Shown here: positions 41,667 to 49,777 of the stretch, piece by piece
How the letters are laid out: the number at the start of each line of letters is the position of its first letter
Position numbering within the stretch: the stretch's first letter is position 1
Source: JANWXD01 sp037446115
GTDB taxonomy: Bacteria; Acidobacteriota; Terriglobia; Bryobacterales; Bryobacteraceae
NCBI GenBank assembly: GCA_037446115.1
Contig: JBBIJF010000001.1
Span: 124,001-188,000, forward strand
DNA: 64,000 nucleotides
Direction: 5' to 3'
The notes under the pieces: model-generated
Seen by the model: only the letters and a program-made list of their open reading frames with translations
The model's database searches: none
Told to the model about the DNA's origin: nothing
Translations under genes and position numbers: made by a program

Positions 41667-42823
41667 GGCACCCCCAGGATCGTGACCACCCCCGTGGCGC
41701 CCGAGCCGCCCAGGTTCTGCGCCAGCCCGATCGCATGCCGCCGTAGCTGCAGCTCCCCCGCCTCACCACGGATTTGTAAAGCGACGTCGCAGATCTGGCC
41801 CACTCCGGTCGCCCCGACCGGGTGACCCTTGGATTTGAGGCCGCCGCTCGCGTTGACAGGTTTCTCTCCTGCCAGGCAGGTGCGTCCTTCCGCCGTGTAC
41901 GGACCGCCCTCGCCTTTGTTCACGAAACCGAGGTCCTCGATGGCGATAATTTCCGCGATCGTGAAGCAATCATGCACCTCGGCGAACTCAATGTCGGCAG
42001 CGGAGACTCCCGCCATGCGGTAGGCTTTCTCGGCGGCCTTGCGCACGGCCGGAAACGTCGTGATGTCCTCCTTCTGTTCGAGCGCCAGATGATCGGAGGT
42101 CTGGGCACAACCCAGCACGCGTACGGGCCGGTCCGTAAACTCGGCGGCCCGCTCGAGCGGCGCCAGCAGCACGGCCGCCGCCCCGTCGCTGATCAGCGAG
42201 CAGTCATAGACCGTCAGGGGCTCTGCAACCGGCTTGCCTGCAAGGGCCTGCTCCAGAGTGATGACCTTTCGCATGTGCGCATAGGGATTCTTGGCGCCAT
42301 TCGAGTGGTTCTTGACGGCCACCGCCGCCAGATGCTCGCGCTGCGTTCCGTACTGATACATGTGGCGGCGGGCGATCATGGCGAACAAAGCCGGGAACGT
42401 GGCACCGGCCTTGATCTCGCCGTCGAGTTCGCCGGCCGAGGCCAGAATCTCCGTCACCCGGGGCGTGGGCTGGTTCGTCATCTTCTCGACTCCGGCCACC
42501 AGCACCACGTCGTAGATGCCGGCGGCCACCGCGGACCAGGCATGGAAAAAGGCCGAGCCACTCGAAGCGCAGGCCGCCTCAAATCGCGTTGCGGGCACAT
42601 CCAGGATGCCCATGGAGGCGGCGATATACGGAGCCAGGTGGTTCTGCCCCACGAAGGCCGGCCCCGCAAAATTCCCCAGATAGAACGCCTCCACCTGGCC
42701 GGGACGGGCATGGGCATCCTCCAGACATCTCTGGCACGCCTCCACAGCCAGGCTCCGGAGGTCGCGGTCGGGGAAAGCGCCGAAGGGCGTCTTTCCGATG
42801 CCCACCACCGCGACGGCTCTCAT
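41663..42823 (-). CDS. Thiolase family protein (acetyl-CoA acetyltransferase, SCP2-like)
   Basis: 386 residues from the ATG at 42823. The catalytic Cys is C85 in FEAACASSGSAFFHAWSAVA. The HxxTIAE motif is VHDCFTIAEIIAIEDLGF and the C-terminal loop is GGLKSKGHPVGATGVGQICD with the second catalytic His. This matches the non-decarboxylating SCP2-type thiolases that work with a DUF35 partner, which is encoded next. Condensation or cleavage of acyl-CoA is expected; the chain is unknown. TATCCT lies seven bases before the start, suggesting a leaderless mRNA. Confidence 0.92.
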   Translation of the reverse strand: MRAVAVVGIGKTPFGAFPDRDLRSLAVEACQRCLEDAHARPGQVEAFYLGNFAGPAFVGQNHLAPYIAASMGILDVPATRFEAACASSGSAFFHAWSAVAAGIYDVVLVAGVEKMTNQPTPRVTEILASAGELDGEIKAGATFPALFAMIARRHMYQYGTQREHLAAVAVKNHSNGAKNPYAHMRKVITLEQALAGKPVAEPLTVYDCSLISDGAAAVLLAPLERAAEFTDRPVRVLGCAQTSDHLALEQKEDITTFPAVRKAAEKAYRMAGVSAADIEFAEVHDCFTIAEIIAIEDLGFVNKGEGGPYTAEGRTCLAGEKPVNASGGLKSKGHPVGATGVGQICDVALQIRGEAGELQLRRHAIGLAQNLGGSGATGVVTILGVP

Positions 42824-42830
42824 ATACTCA

Positions 42831-42836
42831 AGGATA
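42831..42836 (-). promoter_or_regulatory. -10-like TATCCT, predicted leaderless start of the thiolase operon
   Basis: On the minus strand TATCCT ends seven bases before the ATG at 42823. No -35 or Shine-Dalgarno sequence is apparent. Confidence 0.35.
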
Positions 42837-42930
42837 GCGCCTCGCCGGATCGGGCTGCGGAAGCAAGGGCAGCAAGGAGCCGCTATCCCTTGCACGTTTC
42901 CGCGATTTTCGCGTCAAATTTGATAGGCGT

Positions 42931-43500
42931 ATGGCGACGGCGGCGGGCGCATGGCGCGCCATGAACGGAACCCTGGAGCAAGGCGTTCACGAGGCCGCGG
43001 AACGCAAGAATCGCTTCATCGCGGCTCATCTGCGCCGCATCTTTCTGCTCATTTACCGGATCGTCGGCAGTGTCGAGGACGCTCAGGACCTCACCCAGGA
43101 GGCGTTCATCAAGGCGCTCCAGCGCGAGGAGCAACTGAGAGATCCGGAAAAAGCCGCTCACTGGCTTTCGCGGATCGCCACCAATACGGCCATAGATTTT
43201 TTGCGCCGGCACGGGCGCATGAATTTCGCGGAGCTCGAAGACCTCCCCGAGCCGCTCTCCGCCGCCGTTTCGGAGAATCCTGAGCAGCTCCTGCTGCGGC
43301 GGGAGCGCAGAGTCTGGCTTGAGGAAGGGCTGCGGATGCTCACGGAACGAGAGCGCCTGGCGCTGCTGCTGCGCGATGTCGAAGACCTGCCGCCGGGGGA
43401 GGTGGCGCGCCGCCTGGGCTGCTCGAAGGCCACGGTGCGTTCCCATATCGCCAATGCGCGCGTCAAGTTCCGGCGCTATTGGGAGAAATGCAAACCATGA
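42931..43500 (+). CDS. ECF-type RNA polymerase sigma factor
   Basis: 189 residues. Region 2 is RIFLLIYRIVGSVEDAQDLT, then QEAFIKALQ and HWLSRIATNTAIDFLRRHGR. Region 4 is LTERERLALLLRDVEDLPPG and EVARRLGCSKATVRSHIANA. These mark a group 4 (ECF) sigma factor. The downstream gene with an HxxxCxxC zinc motif and one membrane helix is its probable anti-sigma factor; the stop of the sigma gene overlaps that start (ATGA). Confidence 0.92.
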   Translation: MATAAGAWRAMNGTLEQGVHEAAERKNRFIAAHLRRIFLLIYRIVGSVEDAQDLTQEAFIKALQREEQLRDPEKAAHWLSRIATNTAIDFLRRHGRMNFAELEDLPEPLSAAVSENPEQLLLRRERRVWLEEGLRMLTERERLALLLRDVEDLPPGEVARRLGCSKATVRSHIANARVKFRRYWEKCKP

Positions 43501-44054
43501 CCCATCCGGACCCAGCCGAGCTGGCTCTTTACGCGGGAGCCGAACTGAGCTGGCTCCGCCGCCTGCGCGTGGGCGGCCATGTGCGGCGCTGTGCGGCCTG
43601 CCGGTGGGAAGTGGAGCGGTTTCGCGAGGCCCGCACGAGGCTTCGAGACATGGCCTGGGATGAGCCGGCGGGGCTGAATTGGGAGCGGCTGGCCGCGGAA
43701 ATGCGGGCCAACATCCACGTCGGTCTGGCCGCGGCCGAATGCGTGGGTCCTGAGCCGGTTTCCGGCCGGTCGCGGTGGCGAATGGCCGTGACCGCCATTC
43801 CTGTGGCGGCGTTGCTGCTTGCGACCTTGCTGTTGCAGCGCCCGAGGCTGGAGCCGCGCCCGCCTTCCGGCACCGTCGTGCTCGAGGCGGCATCCGACGG
43901 CATCGCACTGCGCCAGGGAGAGGCGGTGCTGAAGCTGCAACACCCCTCGGGCCGCGACGTGACGTACACGGTGAACACCCAGGGTGTACTTCGAGCCCGC
44001 TTCGTAGATGCCGAGACCGGTTACGTGACGGTGAATCTGGTGTATGCGCATTAG
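43497..44054 (+). CDS. Putative membrane anti-sigma factor
   Basis: 185 residues from the ATG at 43497. The N-terminal zinc knuckle is GGHVRRCAACRWEVERF (His, then Cys-x2-Cys), as in zf-HC2 anti-sigma domains. A transmembrane helix follows at about 95-112 (MAVTAIPVAALLLATLLL). The periplasmic part GTVVLEAASDGIALRQGEAV and QHPSGRDVTYTVNTQGVLRA is strand-rich. It should hold the sigma factor at the membrane until a signal arrives. It overlaps the next gene by 11 bases. Confidence 0.85.
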   Translation: MTHPDPAELALYAGAELSWLRRLRVGGHVRRCAACRWEVERFREARTRLRDMAWDEPAGLNWERLAAEMRANIHVGLAAAECVGPEPVSGRSRWRMAVTAIPVAALLLATLLLQRPRLEPRPPSGTVVLEAASDGIALRQGEAVLKLQHPSGRDVTYTVNTQGVLRARFVDAETGYVTVNLVYAH

Positions 44055-45159
44055 GCTGGCCATGATCGCCGCATGGACCTGCGCCGCTCAGGCGCAGAGC
44101 GAACTGCCCCAGGCGCGGCTCAAAATTGACTTTCCCACGGACTCGCCTGTGGCGGTTGTTGCGGCCGATTGGGGCGAGTCACGCGCCGCTGCTCGAGGCA
44201 ATGCCCTGATGCTCGATCTGAAAACGTCGCTGGTGCTGCGCAACACCGCCTCGCAACGAATCCGCGGTGTCGTGCTTCGTGTCGTCGCGCAAGAGGTTTC
44301 CCCGGGCGGCAAAGCCTCCGTGGCGGTGCCCAGTCTGAATGTCGCCCCGGGTGAAACATTTCCCGTACGGGTGGACTTGAGGTTGTTGCGCCCGCCGGCG
44401 CCCCTAGGCGGGCCGCTGGTGGAAGTGAGTCTGGACGGCGTGCTGTTCGAGGATCTGAGTTTTTACGGTCCCGACCGGCTCGAGTCGCGGCGCTCCATGC
44501 TGGCCTGGGAACTCGAGGCACAGCGAGACCGGGCCCACTTCAAGAAAGTCCTGGAGACGGAGGGCGAGGACGGATTGCGGCGGGCGATACTGGACAGTCT
44601 GGCGCGACAAGCCGCACGGCCCCGCCTGGACGTGCAAATCGTCCACCGTGTGCCTCCGACCGCCTTCGGGGGACAGCAGATCCAGTTCGCTTTCCTTCGA
44701 ATTCCGGGAGCGCCGGTCGAACCTCTGTTCGGAACCGCGGAGGTGGCGGGCAATGAGGCACGGGCGCCGCGCGTCGAGGTCCGCAACGTTTCCAGGCGGG
44801 AGATCCGTCACGTGGAAATCGGCTGGATCGTGCGCGACCGCGACGGGCGCGAATTCTTTGCCGGTTCCCTGCCGGCTTCGGGCCTCAAGCTCGCTCCGGG
44901 AGCAAGGGCAAGAACTCAGGAAGCGGTCTCCCTGCGTTTTGCCGGCAGCCCGGGACGGCCGCTTTCGATCTCGGCCATGACGGGCTTTGTCAGTCAGGTT
45001 GAGTTCGCCGACGGCTCGCTCTGGATCCCTCCGCGGAGCGTCTTGTCCGACCCGCGGCTGGCACGTGTGGTGGCGCCTTCGGCCGAGGAGCAGCGACTGG
45101 CCGAGATCTACCGCACCAAAGGCCTGGCCGCTCTGATCGCGGAACTGAAGAAATTCTGA
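44044..45159 (+). CDS. Secreted protein of unknown function in the sigma operon
   Basis: 371 residues with a signal peptide (LAMIAAWTCAAQAQ). Strand-rich segments resemble immunoglobulin-like folds (ALMLDLKTSLVLRNTASQRI, VVLRVVAQEVSPGGKASVAV, RVEVRNVSRREIRHVEIGWI). Between them lies a helical stretch (SMLAWELEAQRDRAHFKKVL). The start overlaps the anti-sigma gene by 11 bases, so the three form one operon; this protein may sense or respond to the envelope signal. I do not recognise the family. Confidence 0.7.
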   Translation: MRIRLAMIAAWTCAAQAQSELPQARLKIDFPTDSPVAVVAADWGESRAAARGNALMLDLKTSLVLRNTASQRIRGVVLRVVAQEVSPGGKASVAVPSLNVAPGETFPVRVDLRLLRPPAPLGGPLVEVSLDGVLFEDLSFYGPDRLESRRSMLAWELEAQRDRAHFKKVLETEGEDGLRRAILDSLARQAARPRLDVQIVHRVPPTAFGGQQIQFAFLRIPGAPVEPLFGTAEVAGNEARAPRVEVRNVSRREIRHVEIGWIVRDRDGREFFAGSLPASGLKLAPGARARTQEAVSLRFAGSPGRPLSISAMTGFVSQVEFADGSLWIPPRSVLSDPRLARVVAPSAEEQRLAEIYRTKGLAALIAELKKF

Positions 45160-45184
45160 CCCGCGCGCCGCAGCCGGCCTGGGT

Positions 45185-45190
45185 TACAAT
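45185..45190 (+). promoter_or_regulatory. -10-like TACAAT before the 81-residue gene
   Basis: TACAAT ends nine bases before the ATG at 45200, which would leave a leader of only two or three bases. There is no Shine-Dalgarno sequence. Confidence 0.45.
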
Positions 45191-45199
45191 CCTCTGTCT

Positions 45200-45445
45200 A
45201 TGGCCGCGACCTCGCGCATTGATCCCAAGCAGGTGATCGGGCGCCCGCCGGAGCGCCTGACCCTCGAAGAGCGGCACGCGCTCCAGGGCAAGTTTATTGC
45301 CTTGGAGATTTATACCCCTCAGACGCTGCCGTTGCGGAAGATCGAGGCGATCGGCGATTCGGCGGCCGAATGCATCCGGCAGTTGAAAGAACGAGGACTG
45401 GATCCGCTGCGTTTCGAGTTCGTACGGTTGGGGCCGCCGTATTGA
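45200..45445 (+). CDS. Conserved small protein, 81 residues
   Basis: A short soluble protein: AATSRIDPKQVIGRPPERLT, LEERHALQGKFIALEIYTPQ, LPLRKIEAIGDSAAECIRQL, ending DPLRFEFVRLGPPY. I recall similar small proteins in Acidobacteria, but no function. No signal peptide or membrane helix. It has its own probable promoter and lies 30 bases upstream of tRNA-Pro. Confidence 0.7.
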   Translation: MAATSRIDPKQVIGRPPERLTLEERHALQGKFIALEIYTPQTLPLRKIEAIGDSAAECIRQLKERGLDPLRFEFVRLGPPY

Positions 45446-45459
45446 AGCAGGCCGCATGG

Positions 45460-45465
45460 TACACT
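45460..45465 (+). promoter_or_regulatory. -10-like TACACT for tRNA-Pro
   Basis: TACACT ends ten bases before the first base of tRNA-Pro, a normal spacing for a tRNA promoter. No clear -35 is seen. Confidence 0.35.
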
Positions 45466-45475
45466 GAGGACGGAT

Positions 45476-45553
45476 CGGGGCGTGGCTCAGCCTGGTTAGA
45501 GCGCCTGGTTCGGGACCAGGAGGTCGGTGGTTCAAATCCACTCGCCCCGACCA
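45476..45553 (+). tRNA. tRNA-Pro (anticodon CGG)
   Basis: The acceptor stem CGGGGCG (45476-45482) pairs with CGCCCCG (45543-45549). The anticodon arm CCTGG-TTCGGGA-CCAGG gives anticodon CGG. The T arm is GGTGG-TTCAAAT-CCACT with one G-U, followed by A and an encoded CCA at 45551-45553. Confidence 0.96.
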
Positions 45554-45697
45554 ATCGCCTCAGACACCAGTCCTTTTTCCCCTGCCCTGATCCCTCACGC
45601 GACTTCGGGATTGTATTCTGCGGCGGGCGTTCCGCTCTGGCCGCACCGGCTGGGCGCGACGCGCCAACCCTGATGCGGTAACCTCGGAGGAGAAGCC

Positions 45698-46255
45698 ATG
45701 CCCAAGGAAGACGGTCAGTTCGAAGTGGTGCTGGGCAACCGGGAATTGCTCAGCATCCTGTTCATCGTCGTAGTCCTTCTCGGCGTATTTTTCACGATGG
45801 GATACGTCCTGGGGCGCAACGCGGCATCGCCGCCCGAGACTGCAGCCCGGCAGTCCGAATCCGTGCGCGCGGCCGCCCCAACTCCGAGCTCAGCGCCGTC
45901 CCCGGCGGGACCAGCAGCGACGTCCCCGGAAGCCGTCGCGCCGAACCCGGCTGCGTCCGCCGAGCCCCCCTCCCAAGCCGGCGAGCGACTGAGCTCGCCC
46001 ACAGACACCGCGGCGGCTCCGCCCGAGCCCGCACCGGGCCAGAGCTTCTGGCAGGTGGCAGCCGTGAAGCGCTCCGAGGCCGAGATCGTGGCAGACGTCC
46101 TCAAGAAAAAGGGCTTTCGCGTCCTCATCGCACCGCACCCCACGGAGGATCTTTTCCGGGTGCTTGTAGGACCGCTTTCCGGGCCCGACGAGACGTCCCG
46201 CATGCGCGACGAACTGGAAGCAGCCGGCTTCAAGCCGCTGCTGCGGAAATACTGA
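45698..46255 (+). CDS. SPOR-domain membrane protein
   Basis: 185 residues. A single helix at about 17-39 (LSILFIVVVLLGVFFTMGYV) anchors the protein; a proline/alanine-rich linker spans the periplasm; the C-terminal SPOR domain (about 110-185) reads QSFWQVAAVKRSEAEIVADV, GFRVLIAPH and LFRVLVGPLSGPDETSRMRD. SPOR domains bind denuded peptidoglycan at division sites. It is the first gene of a likely operon with lipA (4 bases on) and lnt. Confidence 0.9.
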   Translation: MPKEDGQFEVVLGNRELLSILFIVVVLLGVFFTMGYVLGRNAASPPETAARQSESVRAAAPTPSSAPSPAGPAATSPEAVAPNPAASAEPPSQAGERLSSPTDTAAAPPEPAPGQSFWQVAAVKRSEAEIVADVLKKKGFRVLIAPHPTEDLFRVLVGPLSGPDETSRMRDELEAAGFKPLLRKY

Positions 46256-46259
46256 AGCC

Positions 46260-47159
46260 GTGGCCGAACGTTTCATCCAGATCCAGCCGTCCCCGTCACG
46301 ACTTCCCGCCTGGGTACGCAAGCCCACCGCGCATCACGAACACGTCCAACGGCTTAAGCGGGAGCTGCGACGCCTGCGGCTCCACACCGTCTGTGAATCG
46401 GCCCGATGTCCGAACCTGCACGAGTGTTTCCACCGCGGCACCGCCACCTTTATGATTCTCGGAAACCTCTGCACGCGCGGCTGCGGCTTTTGCGCGGTGC
46501 CCAAGGCCAAATCACCGGCGCCTCCCGACCCAAACGAGCCCGAACATGTGGCCGAAATGGCGGCGGCGCTCGCCCTGCGGCATGTCGTCCTCACCAGTGT
46601 CAATCGCGACGACCTCCCCGACGGCGGAGCGTCACACTTTGCCCGCACCATCGCCGCGTTGCACCGCCGCCTGCCTCAGGCACGCATCGAGGTGCTCACT
46701 CCGGACTTCCGCGGAGATCTGGAGGCGGTCGCCGCCGTGCTGGACGCCGGCCCGGACATCTTCAATCACAACGTGGAAACGGTGCCGCGGCTCTACCGCC
46801 GCGTAAGGCCGCAGGCGCACTACGAACAGTCCCTCGAAGTCCTTCGCTTTGCCAAGCAGCACCGGCCCGCTGCCCTCACCAAATCCGGGCTCATGCTCGG
46901 TCTTGGCGAGCAGGCCGCCGAGGTGGAACAGGTGTTGCAGGACCTGCGGGCGCTGAATGTGGATATCGTCACCATCGGGCAGTACTTGCAGCCCACCCGG
47001 CACAGTCTGCCCGTGAGCCGGTATGTGGAGCCCGAAGAGTTTGAGGCCTGGCGTCGCTACGGACTGTCGCTTGGTTTCCAGATGGTGTTCAGCGGCCCGC
47101 TCATTCGGAGTTCCTACATGGCCGACCGGATCAGCGAAGAGGCGCGCTCGCCACGTTGA
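46260..47159 (+). CDS. lipA: Lipoyl synthase
   Basis: 299 residues starting at GTG. Both iron-sulphur clusters are present: the auxiliary one in CESARCPNLHECF (C45, C50, C56) and the radical SAM one in CTRGCGFC (C71, C75, C78), plus GTATFMILGNL between them. Also diagnostic are DDLPDGGASHFARTI, FNHNVETVPRLYRRVRP and TKSGLMLGLGEQ. It inserts two sulphurs into octanoyl groups on lipoate-dependent enzymes. Its stop codon overlaps the TTG start of lnt. Confidence 0.97.
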   Translation: MAERFIQIQPSPSRLPAWVRKPTAHHEHVQRLKRELRRLRLHTVCESARCPNLHECFHRGTATFMILGNLCTRGCGFCAVPKAKSPAPPDPNEPEHVAEMAAALALRHVVLTSVNRDDLPDGGASHFARTIAALHRRLPQARIEVLTPDFRGDLEAVAAVLDAGPDIFNHNVETVPRLYRRVRPQAHYEQSLEVLRFAKQHRPAALTKSGLMLGLGEQAAEVEQVLQDLRALNVDIVTIGQYLQPTRHSLPVSRYVEPEEFEAWRRYGLSLGFQMVFSGPLIRSSYMADRISEEARSPR

Positions 47160-48661
47160 ATCTTTTCCTCTCCGTCCTCTCCGGCGCAGCTCTCGTCGCA
47201 ATCTTTCCGCGTTTGGATCTTGCGTGGCTGGCGCCCGTGTCCCTGGCGCCGCTTCTGGTCGCCGTAGGACGGGCGCGTCACTGGCGGGAGCGCGCACTGT
47301 GTGGCTACGCTGCGGGTTTCGCCTACTGGTTCGGCGCTTGCTACTGGATCCAGTACGTGCTGGCGACCTACGGCGGTTTGGGGACGGCGGGTAGCTGGAG
47401 TGTTTTCGTGCTGTTTTGCGCCGTCAAGGCCTTGCACATGGCGGCGTTCGCCGTGACTGCCGGCGCCGTGCTTGGCTGGTGGTGGGCTCTGCCGGCAGTC
47501 GCCGCGCTCTGGGTGGCGATCGAGCGCCTGCATGCCCCGCTCGGGTTCCCGTGGCAGGCGCTGGGCAACGCCGGCATTGACATGGGTATCCCCATGCGAC
47601 TGGCGCCGCTCACGGGCGTCTACGGTCTGTCCTACATCTTTGCGTTGATGAATGCAGCCTTGGCGCTGGCTTTGCTGCGGCGGCCGCGGCGACATCTGGC
47701 CTGGGTGCTCGCACTGCCCCTGCTTTATCTGCTGCCGCCCCTGCCGGGTCCGCGCGCCGGCAACGAGACGGCCGTGCTCATTCAGCCCAATCTTCCGCAG
47801 GAAGCCGACTGGACCCGAACCGAGCTCGAGGAAACCGAGCGCCGGATCTCCTATCTGTCCCTGCAGGCCTCGCTCACGACCGACGAACCGCCGCCCCGGC
47901 TGCTGGTGTGGCCCGAGGTACCCGCGCCCTTTTACTACTATGCCGACTCGCACTTCCGCGAGCTGGTGACCGGACTGGCGCGCCTGGCGCGAAGCTGGAC
48001 CGTGATCGGAACGGTGGCCCACACGCCGCGCGGCGAGCCTCTCAACTCCGCCGTGGTGCTTGCGCCGAGCGGTGAGCCCGCAGGCCGCTACGATAAGATC
48101 CACCTCGTTCCCTTCGGCGAATTCGTCCCCAAGTACTTCGGTTTCATTAACAAGATCACCCCGGAGGCCGGCAATTTCCAGCCGGGCTCTTCGCTGAAAG
48201 TGTTCCGCACCGACGCGGGGGTCGTGGGGCTCTTCATTTGCTACGAGGCGGCGTTCCCGCACTTTGTCCGCCGGTTCGCTGCCGAAGGCGCTGAAGTGCT
48301 CGTGAATATCTCAAACGACGGCTACTTTGGCGACACCGCCGCGCGAGAACAGCACCTGAAGATCGCTCGCATGCGCGCGGCCGAGAATCGTCGCTGGCTT
48401 CTACGGGCGACCAACGACGGGATCACCACCGCGATCGATCCGACCGGCCGGCTCACCGACCGGCTGCCGCCGTTTCAGGAGGCTGCCCTCCGCACGCATT
48501 TCTCCTGGGTGCGGGATCGGACGCTCTACACGCGTTACGGGGACTGGTTCGCCTGGCTGTGCGCCGCCGGCGGCCTGCTGACCTTGCTGCCCGCCATGAC
48601 GGAAAGCGTGCGTGCTCTGCGGCTTCGCCACTCGCCGCCGCGGATCAGCCGTGGCGGATGA
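47156..48661 (+). CDS. lnt: Apolipoprotein N-acyltransferase
   Basis: 501 residues starting at TTG, overlapping the lipA stop (TTGA). Six or so N-terminal helices are followed by a carbon-nitrogen hydrolase domain whose catalytic triad is visible: E254 in LLVWPEVPAPFYYYAD, K314 in YDKIHLVPFGEFVP and C362 in LFICYEAAFPHF. It adds the third acyl chain to lipoproteins in the inner membrane. Coupling to lipA may reflect shared acyl metabolism. The last 17 bases overlap the convergent YchF-like gene. Confidence 0.95.
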   Translation: MNLFLSVLSGAALVAIFPRLDLAWLAPVSLAPLLVAVGRARHWRERALCGYAAGFAYWFGACYWIQYVLATYGGLGTAGSWSVFVLFCAVKALHMAAFAVTAGAVLGWWWALPAVAALWVAIERLHAPLGFPWQALGNAGIDMGIPMRLAPLTGVYGLSYIFALMNAALALALLRRPRRHLAWVLALPLLYLLPPLPGPRAGNETAVLIQPNLPQEADWTRTELEETERRISYLSLQASLTTDEPPPRLLVWPEVPAPFYYYADSHFRELVTGLARLARSWTVIGTVAHTPRGEPLNSAVVLAPSGEPAGRYDKIHLVPFGEFVPKYFGFINKITPEAGNFQPGSSLKVFRTDAGVVGLFICYEAAFPHFVRRFAAEGAEVLVNISNDGYFGDTAAREQHLKIARMRAAENRRWLLRATNDGITTAIDPTGRLTDRLPPFQEAALRTHFSWVRDRTLYTRYGDWFAWLCAAGGLLTLLPAMTESVRALRLRHSPPRISRGG

Positions 48662-49718
48662 GCAGCACGTCCCCGTCCTGGACAATGTAGTCCTTGCCCT
48701 CAACCCGTAGCAGTCCGCGCTCGCGCGCTCCCGCAAATCCCCCGCTTTCGACCAGGTCCTTCCAGTTGACGACCTCGGCGCGGATAAACTTCTTCTCGAA
48801 ATCGGTATGGATGGCGCCTGCCGCTTTGAGGGCCGTCGTGTCCAGCGGGATCGCCCAGGCGCGAACCTCGGTTTCACTTCCGGTGAGCACGGACATCAGG
48901 CCGAGCAACGAATAGGTGGCGGCGATCAGCCGCTCGAGCCCGGACTCTTTCAATCCGAAGCTCTCCAAGTACTGGCGGGTCTCTTCCGGACTCAGTTCAG
49001 CCAGCTCGGCTTCGAGTTTTCCGGCGATGGCCGTCACCGCCGTGCGCGGGTGGGCCGCAAGCGCTCCCTTGCGAAACTCCTCCTCGATCTGGTGAAGCCG
49101 CGGCGCGTCTTCCTCGCCCACATTGAGTACGTAAAGCAGGGGCTTCTGCGTGAGAAACTGAAATCCGCGCAGTCGCTTTTCCTCTTCCGGGCTGAGCTCG
49201 AGAGCCCGCAGCGGGCGTCCGGACTCGAGCGCCGCCCGGACCTGCTCGAGCAGGCGAAACTCGTGGTCGAGCTCGGCGCTCTTCATCTTTTTGCGGTCCT
49301 TCTCCAGCCGCTCGAGCCGCTTTTCGGCTACCAGCAAATCGCTGAGAATCAGCTCGGTTTCGACGTCCGCCGCATCGCGCACGGGGTCGATGGAGCCTTT
49401 TTCGTGAGGTACGGTCTCGCTCTGAAACAGGCGCAGTACGTGAGCGAGTGCGTCGGCCAGGCGCAAGCTCGCCAGATATCCCGGGTCCTGCAAGACCTCC
49501 CTTGAAATCGAGGGAAAGTCCACGTACTCCACCGTGGCGTAAGTGACTTTTTGGGGCTGGAAGAGGCGCGCCAAGGCATCCACGCGCGGATCCGGTACCC
49601 GGGCCACGCCGACACGCGCTTCCATGGTGCCGAGCCGGGCCTGCTTGTGCGGTCCGGTGAGAATGGTGAACAGGGACGTCTTGCCCACCATGGGCAAGCC
49701 GATGATGGCGGTTCGCAT
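48645..49718 (-). CDS. YchF/OLA1-family GTPase-like protein, divergent
   Basis: 357 residues. The Walker A reads AIIGLPMVGKTSLFTILTG, but canonical YchF has GLPNVGKST. The switch region reads VEYVDFPS where the family has a D-x-x-G; that glycine is missing. The specificity motif VLNVGEED and the C-terminal TGS domain (VRAWAIPLDTTALKAAGAIH, FIRAEVVNWKDLV, KDYIVQDGDVLLIR) match YchF well. It may bind ATP or GTP weakly. TATCCT lies 14 bases before the start (49733-49738). It is either a variant second copy or this lineage's only one; unknown. Confidence 0.85.
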   Translation of the reverse strand: MRTAIIGLPMVGKTSLFTILTGPHKQARLGTMEARVGVARVPDPRVDALARLFQPQKVTYATVEYVDFPSISREVLQDPGYLASLRLADALAHVLRLFQSETVPHEKGSIDPVRDAADVETELILSDLLVAEKRLERLEKDRKKMKSAELDHEFRLLEQVRAALESGRPLRALELSPEEEKRLRGFQFLTQKPLLYVLNVGEEDAPRLHQIEEEFRKGALAAHPRTAVTAIAGKLEAELAELSPEETRQYLESFGLKESGLERLIAATYSLLGLMSVLTGSETEVRAWAIPLDTTALKAAGAIHTDFEKKFIRAEVVNWKDLVESGGFAGARERGLLRVEGKDYIVQDGDVLLIRHG

Positions 49719-49732
49719 GGGGTGTCAGTCTC

Positions 49733-49738
49733 AGGATA
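49733..49738 (-). promoter_or_regulatory. -10-like TATCCT before the YchF-like gene
   Basis: On the minus strand TATCCT ends 14 bases before the ATG at 49718, implying a leader of about seven bases. Confidence 0.3.
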
Positions 49739-49777
49739 GCGCCGGTGCGGGAGGTACTCCCGGGCGAGGCGGCCGGA

